A stretch of DNA of 38,659 nt from Acidobacteriota bacterium (GCA_023265315.1 JAHFUA010000003.1:1-38659); one strand, 5' to 3'; shown: positions 18,551 to 26,582, counted from the stretch's first letter. Translations and numbers: made by a program. The notes: generated by a model not told the origin, from the sequence alone.

Positions 18551-18604
18551 GCCTCCACGCACCCGGTGCCTGCGATGGACCAGGAGCGTGGGGGCTCTTG
18601 CTGT
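18551..18604 (+). terminator. Terminator-like hairpin after the 12-codon ORF
   Basis: gcctccacgc (18551-18560)/gcgtgggggc (18586-18595), then tcttgctgttt; U-tract is weak. Confidence 0.45.
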
Positions 18605-18610
18605 TTGCAA

Positions 18611-18673
18611 TGGGAAGTGGAAAGTGAAAAGTGGTAAGCGTCCGTTCCTCACTTTCCACTTACCACTTCCCAC
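18611..18673. repeat. Intergenic hairpin of GTGGTAAGTGGAAAGTG family, copy 1
   Basis: tgggaagtggaaagtgaaaagtggtaag versus cactttccacttaccacttcccac. Confidence 0.75.
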
Positions 18674-18784
18674 TGTTTGAGGCCCCCTGCGCAAGCCTAT
18701 TGACCGGCTGCGCCGCCCGCCGTACTATCCGGACACGCCCTCGTCAGTGTGCGCTGCGGGCCCCGCCGCGCGCGAGTCGTGCCC

Positions 18785-19174
18785 ATGGCCTCGAAGAACA
18801 AGAAACAATCCGGCGAAGTGCTCATCCCCGACAAGCTCTATTTCCGCATCGGTGAAGTGGCGCGGTTGTGCCGGCTTCCCGCCTACGTGCTGCGCTTCTG
18901 GGAGACCGAGTTCCCGCAGTTGAAGCCTTCCAAGAGCAGCACCGGACAGCGCATGTACCGCCGGCGCGACGTGGAAACGGTGGTGCTCATCAAAAAGCTG
19001 CTGTACGAAGACGGGTTCACCATCGCCGGTGCGCGGCAACTGCTGCGTTCCGAAAATCGGCCGAGCAAGACCCAGAACCCGCTGCTCTTCGCGCGCCGCC
19101 CCTCGCGCGACGGACTGCGCCAGGTGCGGCAGGGGCTGAAGGAGATCCTGGGCATGCTGTCCACCCGCCGCTGA
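18785..19174 (+). CDS. MerR family transcriptional regulator
   Basis: LYFRIGEVARLCRLPAYVLRFWETEFPQLKPSKSSTGQRMYRRRDVETVVLIKKLLYEDGFTIAGARQLL. Confidence 0.92.
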   Translation: MASKNKKQSGEVLIPDKLYFRIGEVARLCRLPAYVLRFWETEFPQLKPSKSSTGQRMYRRRDVETVVLIKKLLYEDGFTIAGARQLLRSENRPSKTQNPLLFARRPSRDGLRQVRQGLKEILGMLSTRR

Positions 19175-19222
19175 TATCCGAGCCAGAACCCATTTACCGC
19201 CAAGTCCGCCGAGTCCGCGAGT

Positions 19223-19277
19223 AGTGGTAAGTGGTAAGTGAAAAGCGGTAAGCGATTTCCACTTTGCACTTACCACT
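19223..19277. repeat. Intergenic hairpin of GTGGTAAGTGGAAAGTG family, copy 2
   Basis: agtggtaagtg (19230-19240) / cacttaccact (19267-19277). Confidence 0.75.
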
Positions 19278-19322
19278 GTTCACTGCTCCGGCTTGTCGGC
19301 GGCGAAATTCACGGAGGTCCCG

Positions 19323-20336
19323 ATGAAGCGCTTCGTGGCTGTTCTGCAGCTGGCATGCACCGCGAGCGCGGGGTCCCCAGCAAACCCGGCTTTGGTTTGC
19401 TGGGGTGGGAGCGCGTGGGCGCAGCACGACCATCACTCGATGGCCGCCATGAAGACCTCATCCGCAGCCCGGCTCGAGGTCCAGGACGATACCGTGGCGC
19501 AGGTGCTCACCCTCCGCGTGGGTCCGCTGAACCTGCCGGCAAACTCCAACCACATGGCGGTGGCGCAGGCGCCGACGGTTTTCCTGGAGATCCCCTTCGA
19601 TGGTTGGATCACGGCCTACCATCCCCGGCTGATGGACGGAGCCAGCCAGCCGGCGCCGAGCCGCTTGCTGCATCACGTCGCCTTCTACAACACCGCGCGC
19701 CCCGACTTCCTGTGTCCCAACAAGCAGGAGCACATCTTCGGCGCGGGCAGCGAGATGAACGACTGGCCCGCGCTCGCGGGCTTCGGCTATCGCGTATACA
19801 AGGGCGACCGCATCCGCGTCAGCACCATGTTCCACAATCCCACCGCGACCAGCTATCCGCAGACCTGGCTGGAAGTGAAGCTCGACTACCGCAGCGCCGC
19901 CAAAGGCGAGCCGCTCAAAAGCGTGTACCCAGCGTGGTTCGACGTGGGCGAGTGCGGAAACTCGGGATACGACCTCGGTCCCGGCAGAACTCTGAAGATG
20001 GGCGAATTCAAGCTGGGCTTCAGCGGCCGGCTGCTGGGAGTTGGCGGACACATGCACGATTACGGCCGGCAGCTTGACCTGTTCAACGTCACCCGCGGTG
20101 AGGACATCGCCGCGCTGAAAGCGCAACTCGATCCTTCCGGCAAGATCCAGGGCATGCCGGTCGTGCGCTTCACCGACCGCGGCGGCTACAAGCTGAGTAA
20201 GGGAGATGTGCTGCGGGTGAGTTCGATCTATGACAATACGCTCGGCAAGTCCATCCCCGAGGGCGCTATGGGGATCGTGGTGGGATATTTCCTGCCGGAC
20301 AACGACGCGGAAGTGGCGGCGCTGAAGAAGCAGTAG
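19323..20336 (+). CDS. Copper type II (PHM/DBM-like) monooxygenase-fold secreted protein
   Basis: LLHHVAFYN (HH) and GVGGHMHDYGRQL (HxH) arranged as in peptidylglycine hydroxylating monooxygenase-like proteins; Sec-type N-terminus. Confidence 0.65.
   Translation: MKRFVAVLQLACTASAGSPANPALVCWGGSAWAQHDHHSMAAMKTSSAARLEVQDDTVAQVLTLRVGPLNLPANSNHMAVAQAPTVFLEIPFDGWITAYHPRLMDGASQPAPSRLLHHVAFYNTARPDFLCPNKQEHIFGAGSEMNDWPALAGFGYRVYKGDRIRVSTMFHNPTATSYPQTWLEVKLDYRSAAKGEPLKSVYPAWFDVGECGNSGYDLGPGRTLKMGEFKLGFSGRLLGVGGHMHDYGRQLDLFNVTRGEDIAALKAQLDPSGKIQGMPVVRFTDRGGYKLSKGDVLRVSSIYDNTLGKSIPEGAMGIVVGYFLPDNDAEVAALKKQ
19375..19405. repeat. Perfect 12-bp-arm palindrome inside the signal-peptide coding region
   Basis: ccccagcaaacc (19375-19386) cggcttt ggtttgctgggg (19394-19405). 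Confidence 0.9.
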
Positions 20337-20392
20337 CCAGTTGCCAGTTGCGCAGCTTCAAGATTCTGCATTTCCATGGGCTCCCAGGTGCC

Positions 20393-20412
20393 ATGTGCAA
20401 GGCTTTGCACAT
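20393..20412. promoter_or_regulatory. Short palindrome ATGTGCAA-GGCT-TTGCACAT upstream of the polysaccharide locus
   Basis: 8-bp perfect arms around 4 nt; possible operator or hairpin. Confidence 0.35.
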
Positions 20413-20692
20413 TAGTTCACCATCTCATCGACGGAGCTCTTCTCACATCCCACGAAGTGCTTGGCCAGGCACCCACTTACGGCGATGAACCGGGAGTGAT
20501 GTTAATGGGCACAAATATGCAATAGCCATGACAGGCCCAGCGATGGCTGGCCACTTGGCAGAAATTGTTCCATCCTCTGTCAAGTTCCCCCCTGGTTTTC
20601 TCCCCCTTTGCCTGGAAGCCCTGAGCGGCTCAGCCGGTTTCGAGCGCGGCTAGCGGGGCGTTGCCGGGCGACATAAGTCAACGGGAGGTTGG

Positions 20693-21778
20693 GTGGTGCC
20701 GCCGCTTTTTGGGGTGCAGCACTTCTCAAATCGGCTCGTGATCAACAGGTCCTGGGAGCAAGAGTTTCGGGCAGAAAAAGTTCTCGCGGCCACGCGGGTG
20801 CTGCTGGCTGCCGCATGGTTCGTCGCCGCGCTCGCGGCCCCCTGCCTCGCCCAGGAGGTGCATCCGATTCCGCTCACGGTCTTGCCGTGGAACGGGCACA
20901 AGGCCGCGGTCTCGCTGACGTTCGACGACGCCTTGCCGTCGCATCTTGATGTGGCGATGCCCGAGCTGCAAAAGCGCGGACTGCACGCCACCTTTTTCGT
21001 CGTCATCGCCAAGCTGCAACGGCTAGACGAATGGAAAAAGCTGCCCTCCGAGGCCCAGGAGATCGGCAATCACAGCGTCAGCCACGCGCGTCCCGCCGGC
21101 ATGGCCCCCGAACAAGAAGGCACGGAGGTCGAGGACGCGACCCATTTCCTGCAAGGCAACCTGGGTGTCCGGGCGCGGACGTTCGCCTACCCGTACAGCG
21201 AGATTACGCCGGGACTCAAGGATTGGGTGTCGAGATTTTGTTTCGCGGCGCGGACGGGCTTTACCGGGAACTATTACCTGGCTCCGGATTCTACGCCGGA
21301 CTGGTACGCCATCCCGGGCCAGCTTGCCAAGACGCAGACGCCACTGTCCGAATACCAGGGGTGGGTGGACAAGGATGTCGCTGCCGGGACATGGACGGTG
21401 TTTCAGATTCACGGCATTGGAGAGGCGCGCGTTGGGTACGAGCCGATCGCCCCGCAAACTTTCACGGCGCTGCTGGACTACCTCAAAGCCAAGCAGGCGG
21501 AGGGACTGTGGGTGGCCAGCTTCGGCGAGGTGGCGGGGTATTGGCGCGCGCAAAAGATTTTCGAGGGCGGCAAGCTTGTAACCCAAGCGCAGGGGGCGGT
21601 CATGCGCTGGGACGTGCCGCCGCAGTTTCCGAACGGGATTGTCCTGAAAGTGAAGGCGCCCGCCTACCTGCGCCTTTACCAAGGCGGCAGGCAACTGGCG
21701 GCCGACAATGGCGTGTACTCCGTCGCGTTGGACGCCAAGGCGCTGACCCTGGTGTTGGGGGAGAGCGATGGGAAGTAG
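20693..21778 (+). CDS. CE4 polysaccharide deacetylase-like protein with extra C-terminal domain
   Basis: GHKAAVSLTFDDALPSHLDVA, LHATFFVV, EIGNHSVSHA; GTG start after gggagg. Confidence 0.82.
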   Translation: MVPPLFGVQHFSNRLVINRSWEQEFRAEKVLAATRVLLAAAWFVAALAAPCLAQEVHPIPLTVLPWNGHKAAVSLTFDDALPSHLDVAMPELQKRGLHATFFVVIAKLQRLDEWKKLPSEAQEIGNHSVSHARPAGMAPEQEGTEVEDATHFLQGNLGVRARTFAYPYSEITPGLKDWVSRFCFAARTGFTGNYYLAPDSTPDWYAIPGQLAKTQTPLSEYQGWVDKDVAAGTWTVFQIHGIGEARVGYEPIAPQTFTALLDYLKAKQAEGLWVASFGEVAGYWRAQKIFEGGKLVTQAQGAVMRWDVPPQFPNGIVLKVKAPAYLRLYQGGRQLAADNGVYSVALDAKALTLVLGESDGK

Positions 21779-22793
21779 GCTCTGCGTGATAGTCCCGGCG
21801 AAGGACGAGGGCAGGGTGATCGCCCGCACCCTGCGGAGCATTCTTGCAGCCCGCGTTCTGCCCTCCGACGTGTATGTGATTGACGACGGCTCCAGCGACG
21901 GCACGGGCGAGATCGCGAAGGGGTATGGCGTCAACGTGATCCGCAACCAGCGGAACCTGGGCAAGGCAAATGCGATTGCCCGGGGGGTGCGGGAATTCAG
22001 CCTTGTCGACCGCTACAACATCATTTCGCTGATGGATGCGGATACGACGGTCAGCCAGAACTACTACGCCGAAGTCCGAAAGGGATTCGAGGACCCGGAG
22101 GTGGCGCTGGTTTGCGGCCGCGCCAAGAGCGTCCCCTACAACTGGCTCACGGCGTACCGCTGCTTCGGCTACTTCGTGACCCACTTCGTCTACCGGGGGG
22201 CCCAGAGCAACATGGGGGTGGTCAACGTCGCCCCGGGTTGCGCTTCCAGCTACCGCTCGGACGTGTTCCGCCAGCTCGACTGGAACCGCGACACGCTGGT
22301 GGAGGACATGGACGTGACCGTCCAAGTCCACAGGAAGGGGCTGGGCAAGATCGTCTACTGCCCGAAGGCGCGGGTTTTCACCCAGGACCCGCGCACCCTG
22401 CGCGACTACGTCAAGCAGATGTACCGCTGGTACACGGGCACCTGGCAGGTCGGGATCAAGTACCGGATTCTTCCCGGCTGGACCTGGCTGGACTGCGAGT
22501 ACAAGCTGCTGATGGGCGAGGGGCTGGTTTTCGCAAGCATGATGGCATTGACGCCGCTATGGCTGGCCCTGTGGCCGCTGCGCACACTGGCCGCTATGGG
22601 TTGCGACCTGCTCGTCACAACGGCGATTGCGGCACTCTGCGGGCTCATGGACAAAAGGTTCGACGTGGTCGCGGCGTCCCCGGCGTACCCGCTCATGCGG
22701 TTCGTGGATTGCGGGGTGCTCCTGTACAGCTTTTGGAAGACGGTGGTCCAACGGCAGAACGTGCAGAAGTGGTTTGCGGTGCAACGATACTGA
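21768..22793 (+). CDS. Glycosyltransferase family 2, membrane-associated
   Basis: LCVIVPAKDEGRVIARTLRSIL, VIDDGSSDGTGEIA, LMDADTTVS, LVEDMDVTVQVHRKGLG, QMYRWYTGTWQVG (QxxRW), C-terminal TM segments; overlaps upstream CDS. Confidence 0.92.
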   Translation: MGSRLCVIVPAKDEGRVIARTLRSILAARVLPSDVYVIDDGSSDGTGEIAKGYGVNVIRNQRNLGKANAIARGVREFSLVDRYNIISLMDADTTVSQNYYAEVRKGFEDPEVALVCGRAKSVPYNWLTAYRCFGYFVTHFVYRGAQSNMGVVNVAPGCASSYRSDVFRQLDWNRDTLVEDMDVTVQVHRKGLGKIVYCPKARVFTQDPRTLRDYVKQMYRWYTGTWQVGIKYRILPGWTWLDCEYKLLMGEGLVFASMMALTPLWLALWPLRTLAAMGCDLLVTTAIAALCGLMDKRFDVVAASPAYPLMRFVDCGVLLYSFWKTVVQRQNVQKWFAVQRY

Positions 22794-22818
22794 AAGGGAC
22801 TTAGCGGGAGAGAGGACT

Positions 22819-23688
22819 ATGAAAGCCAAGTTGTTCTGGCTCGCAGTGGCGGCGCTGGTATGTGTGGGGGCGTGGGCGCAAGACGGCCCGCCTCCGCCGG
22901 CGAAGGGCAGCGCCCTCGCCGTTCAAGCATTCCCGGGACAAGCGTGGACGTCGCTGGGCGATTCCAGCCCGGTCGAGCACGGGAACATCCAGTCCGAGAT
23001 CTACGCGGAGCAGGGCGTGACCGTTTTCAGCGCCCAGGGGGGCTCGTTCACCTTCACTCCCTACACGGCGTTGGAATTCAGCAACGATACTTACGGCTTT
23101 GCCTGGAACAACAAAGTTATCGTGCGGGCGGGCGGGAAGTTCAGCAAGCTCTTCCGCCACGGCATCGTGAGCGTGGGCGGCGGATACGCCTATGAGAACC
23201 GCTACAAGAACGACCCCAATATCGATGTCAACCTGCTCAACGGCACGCATGCCCTGCCCGCGTCCGCGGGTGCAGCCATCGGCTACGTTCAGGGCTGGTT
23301 CGGGTGGCAGCCTGTGGCCGACAGGCGGAGCCGGTACCCCGGCTCCCTGTGGTTCGCGGCCGGCAACATCGAGCCCGTCGAGCACGGCAACGTGATCGGC
23401 ATGGGCAACGTGCAGCAGGGCTTTGTGATGGCTCGCCTGGGGCGGGTCATCCTGATTCCCTACGCGGAACTGCGTCTGTCCGGCGACCTGCAAGGCTACG
23501 ACTGGGAAAACAAGGCCGCCGGCGGTGGCGGCATCAAGGTCGCGGTGCCCCGCGGCAATGCCTATACGGAGATCGGCGCGGGGGTGCGGCACGAGAGCCG
23601 CTTCCTCTCGGGCCTCTCGGCGAGCGGCGTCTATGTGTTCCTGAACACATCATTTAGCTGGGCCCTTTTCCACAAGAAAGGCAACTGA
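22819..23688 (+). CDS. Secreted, probable outer-membrane beta-barrel protein with internal duplication
   Basis: Signal peptide MKAKLFWLAVAALVCVGAWAQ; two repeats containing PVEHGN...PYAxL...YGFAWNNK/YDWENK...G(A/G)GxxxExR(Y/F). Confidence 0.7.
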   Translation: MKAKLFWLAVAALVCVGAWAQDGPPPPAKGSALAVQAFPGQAWTSLGDSSPVEHGNIQSEIYAEQGVTVFSAQGGSFTFTPYTALEFSNDTYGFAWNNKVIVRAGGKFSKLFRHGIVSVGGGYAYENRYKNDPNIDVNLLNGTHALPASAGAAIGYVQGWFGWQPVADRRSRYPGSLWFAAGNIEPVEHGNVIGMGNVQQGFVMARLGRVILIPYAELRLSGDLQGYDWENKAAGGGGIKVAVPRGNAYTEIGAGVRHESRFLSGLSASGVYVFLNTSFSWALFHKKGN

Positions 23689-23689
23689 A

Positions 23690-24226
23690 ATGTACGGCTC
23701 GGTTGGCGGCAGTATCTCCGGCGTCCTGCACATGGTGGCGAAGCGTCCGTACATCTCGGCGGCCATCGCAGTCCTGGCGTCGGTAGCGGTGGCAACATCG
23801 CTTGCTCCGCCACCGCCCCCAACCCCGCCGCCTCCCCCGGCTCCGATCGTGGTGGCGAGCGACGTGCCGTTCCTGGTCGCGCCGCCCGGGGTTCTGGGCC
23901 CGGCCCTGGCGACAACGAGGCCGGTACCGACCGTGGTGGGCTACTGTGATTTGGTCGGGACCGTCGTCAACAATGTCTGCAAGGCCCATTTGGATGACGC
24001 TGCCCTGCGCTTGCGCCGCGATCCCGGCTCCACGCTGGTGGTGAGCGGCACCCCGCGACGGGCCGCCAAGGTCAAGCGGTACCTGACCAGCGGCGAGGGC
24101 AAGGCCGGCATCGACCCGCCCCGGATCACGCTCAGCACCGCCGGCCGCAGCGGTGATATCGTCGAACTGGTGGTCGTGCCCGCAGGGGCGGCGCCGGCGT
24201 CCGCAGCAGCAGGATCGGGGAAATAG
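23690..24226 (+). CDS. OmpA-like C-terminal domain protein with TM and Pro-rich linker
   Basis: TM SAAIAVLASVAVATSLA, PPPPPTPPPPPAP, then CKAHLDDAALRLRRDPGSTLVVSGTPRRAAKVKRYLTSGEGKAGIDPPRITL: divergent OmpA-like. Confidence 0.6.
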   Translation: MYGSVGGSISGVLHMVAKRPYISAAIAVLASVAVATSLAPPPPPTPPPPPAPIVVASDVPFLVAPPGVLGPALATTRPVPTVVGYCDLVGTVVNNVCKAHLDDAALRLRRDPGSTLVVSGTPRRAAKVKRYLTSGEGKAGIDPPRITLSTAGRSGDIVELVVVPAGAAPASAAAGSGK

Positions 24227-24286
24227 TGCACCGGGGTTGACAGGGACCACCTGAAAAAGCAAAGACCGGCTACGTCCTACTGCTCG

Positions 24287-25813
24287 CTATCGCTCGAACG
24301 TCTCGTTCACTTCCATGCGCCCATTCGACTCGACGGTGATGGTTTTGCGCACTGGCCTGTATCCGGTCAGGGTGAGGGTCACTTCGTAGGTGCCGGGACC
24401 GAGCAGGAATTCCGCCGGCGAGGCGCGGTCCATCATGCGCTGGTTGAACATTATCTGAGCGCCCTTGGGGAAGGTGCGCACCTGGACGCGCGCCGTGCCC
24501 TCCTGCCCGCCGCGGCCGAGCAGCTTCTTGAACTTGCCTACCTGCTTGATGTCGTCGGCGTTGCCCAGCGGCTTCAGCGTGGGCAGGAACTGAAAGGTTT
24601 CGCCCGGATTCAGCGCCATGCTGGCCGAGGTCTGGAGATATCCGGCCTTGCGCAGCACCAGCGAGTGGTTGCCTTGTCCCACCACGAGTTTTGCGGGAGT
24701 GACTTTGCCGGTGTCGCGACCGTCAATGATGATGGCAGCGCCCGGAGGCTCGCTGGCGATCGCGGCCACCGCCGCCAACTGGCCCAGGCTCACGGCCAGC
24801 GCGGCCCTGGTGCCGCCCTGGACCAGCACACTGCGCGATTCCACCGCGTATCCCGCCTTCGACAGCACCACCAAGTGCTGGCCGGGGCTGAGATTGGCCA
24901 GCGCGACCGGGGTGAGGCCGGCTCCCCTGCCGTCCACCTGCACCTGCGCGCCTTCCGGCACCGAATTGATGGCCAGCTCTCCCACAGCGAGCGCAGCGGG
25001 AGCGACCACTGCCTTGCGGCGCGCTTTGGCCGTTCTTGTCGCGGGCACGATCTGGATCGCCGTGGGCTGCGGCTCAGGCTCCGATACCGGCGACGCGGTG
25101 AGCGGATCGGGCATTGCCGTACCCATCAGCGGAGCCGCGGCTGCGGCTTCAGCTTCCGCCTGCATGCGGCGCGCGCGCACACCATCGGCGATCATGACGC
25201 TCACCATCACCACCAGCGCGGCGCCAATGACCCCGACCAGGATCTTGATCTGCTGGGGCGTGAGCGAGATCGGGCGGCTCGCAGCCGCCGCACGAGGCGG
25301 TGGTGGAACGATCGTCTCCCGCGCTTCACTGGGCGCAGCGGCCGCTGGCGCCGCCACTGCCCGCACCGAGCTCGTCACCCAGGAGGGTGTTGCCGGTGCG
25401 AGTTTGGCGGCGAAGCTCGGCGCTGGCTCGATTGGCGGCGCGCTGGGCGCCGCCGACGCAGAAAGTGTCACGCTGCCGAGGTTGGTGGACAGACCGGGGA
25501 TCATGGGCGACCCGGTTTCCAGGCGGGGCAGCGCAGGCGGCGGCACGTTGACCTGCGGAACGTTGATCTGCGGGACCCCCGGCAGGGACGGCCGGCTGGC
25601 CGTGCCGCACTCCGCTTCCAGTTCGCTCACCAGGTCTCCGGCACGCTGGAAGCGGTATTCCGGGTTCTTGGCCAGCGCCTTCATGATTACGCGGCTGATC
25701 CCGATCTGCACCGTGCGATTCAATTCGTTAGGCGCGGGCGGCATGACTTCCAGGATCTCGCGCTGCACGCCTGCCGCATCGCCATCCCCGAATGCCTTCC
25801 GGCCGGTCACCAT
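24287..25813 (-). CDS. PEGA-domain protein: C-terminal part of interrupted Ser/Thr pseudokinase
   Basis: MVTGRKAFGDGDAAGVQREIL...IMKALAKNPEYRFQRAGDLVSEL (end of kinase C-lobe), TM ILVGVIGAALVVMVSVMI, repeats INSVPEGAQVQVDGRGAGLTP, IASEPPGAAIIIDGRDTGKVTP (PEGA). Confidence 0.85.
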   Translation of the reverse strand: MVTGRKAFGDGDAAGVQREILEVMPPAPNELNRTVQIGISRVIMKALAKNPEYRFQRAGDLVSELEAECGTASRPSLPGVPQINVPQVNVPPPALPRLETGSPMIPGLSTNLGSVTLSASAAPSAPPIEPAPSFAAKLAPATPSWVTSSVRAVAAPAAAAPSEARETIVPPPPRAAAASRPISLTPQQIKILVGVIGAALVVMVSVMIADGVRARRMQAEAEAAAAAPLMGTAMPDPLTASPVSEPEPQPTAIQIVPATRTAKARRKAVVAPAALAVGELAINSVPEGAQVQVDGRGAGLTPVALANLSPGQHLVVLSKAGYAVESRSVLVQGGTRAALAVSLGQLAAVAAIASEPPGAAIIIDGRDTGKVTPAKLVVGQGNHSLVLRKAGYLQTSASMALNPGETFQFLPTLKPLGNADDIKQVGKFKKLLGRGGQEGTARVQVRTFPKGAQIMFNQRMMDRASPAEFLLGPGTYEVTLTLTGYRPVRKTITVESNGRMEVNETFER

Positions 25814-26392
25814 TTAATAGAGGATCGCGCCCCAGTTGAAGACATTCGAGCGCGCGTCGGGCGCACGCCCCTGCACTTGCTCGGGCGACAGGTAGCGGAG
25901 CTGGTCGCCGGTCTGGCCTTCGAGCGGGCCGGGATCGGGGGCGAAGTCCAGGATCTTCACCGTGCCGTCCCATTCGGTAAGGATGCCGTGGGGCGTCAGC
26001 CGGCGGTGGACGATGCCCTTGGAGTGAGCGTGATCCAGCCCGCGGCAGACCTGGCGCGAGATGTCGAGCAGTTCGCTGGAGGAAAACCCTTGCTGGGTAG
26101 CCAGCGCGGCGTCCAGGGGAACGCCCTCCACGTACTCCATGACCACATAGGCCAGGCCTTGCTCCTCAGCGCCGGCATAGATGCTCACGATGTTGGGGCT
26201 GTCGAGGACGCTCGCCGCCTTGGCCTGCTGCAAATACTGCCGGGAGCGCTCGATGGCTTGCGGGGTATCGGCGCACAGCACGCGCAGCGCCACCGTGCGC
26301 TTCTTTTTCGGGTCGTAGGCCTTGTAGACCGTGCCCAGCTCTGATTTTCCAATTTCGCGAACGACTTCGAAACGGCCGATGGCGGGCGTCAT
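25814..26392 (-). pseudogene. Ser/Thr protein kinase-like (pseudokinase) N-terminal part, ends at in-frame TAA contiguous with the downstream ORF
   Basis: GRFEVVREIGKSELGTVYKAYDP...VALRVL...HRRLTPHGIL...DFAPDPG...YLSPEQVQGR...NWGAILY-TAA-ATG GTG ACC; same frame as 24287..25813. Confidence 0.75.
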
Positions 26393-26582
26393 AAACTGTA
26401 ATCAGGCCTCCGGCGACACACCTTCACCGCCGCAAGGTTACTGGTAACGATAGCCCAGGTGGCGGGCCAGCCGGAGGTTACGGAAGTTCTAACGGGATGG
26501 GAGCACCGTGGGGTTTGTTGCATCTGCTGAGCTGCCTTAATGATCGCAGCCGAAACGCCCACAGCGAATTAGCACCTCAAAC

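Noticed and set aside
20545-20575. Sigma-54-like promoter (ttggcagaaattgttcc)
   Set aside because: Has TGGCA but lacks the GC at the -12 position; too weak to call.
20340-20690. c-di-GMP or other known riboswitch upstream of the polysaccharide locus
   Set aside because: Looked for GEMM-like conserved stretches and could not identify the consensus by eye; an Infernal/Rfam scan would be decisive.
24665-26344. 559-aa ORF antisense to the pseudokinase/PEGA gene
   Set aside because: Arg/His-rich translation typical of the shadow frame of GC-rich coding DNA; the opposite strand has recognisable kinase and PEGA motifs.
26437-26448. Short palindrome GTTAC-TG-GTAAC upstream of the pseudokinase
   Set aside because: Only 5-bp arms; expected by chance at this scale without further support.
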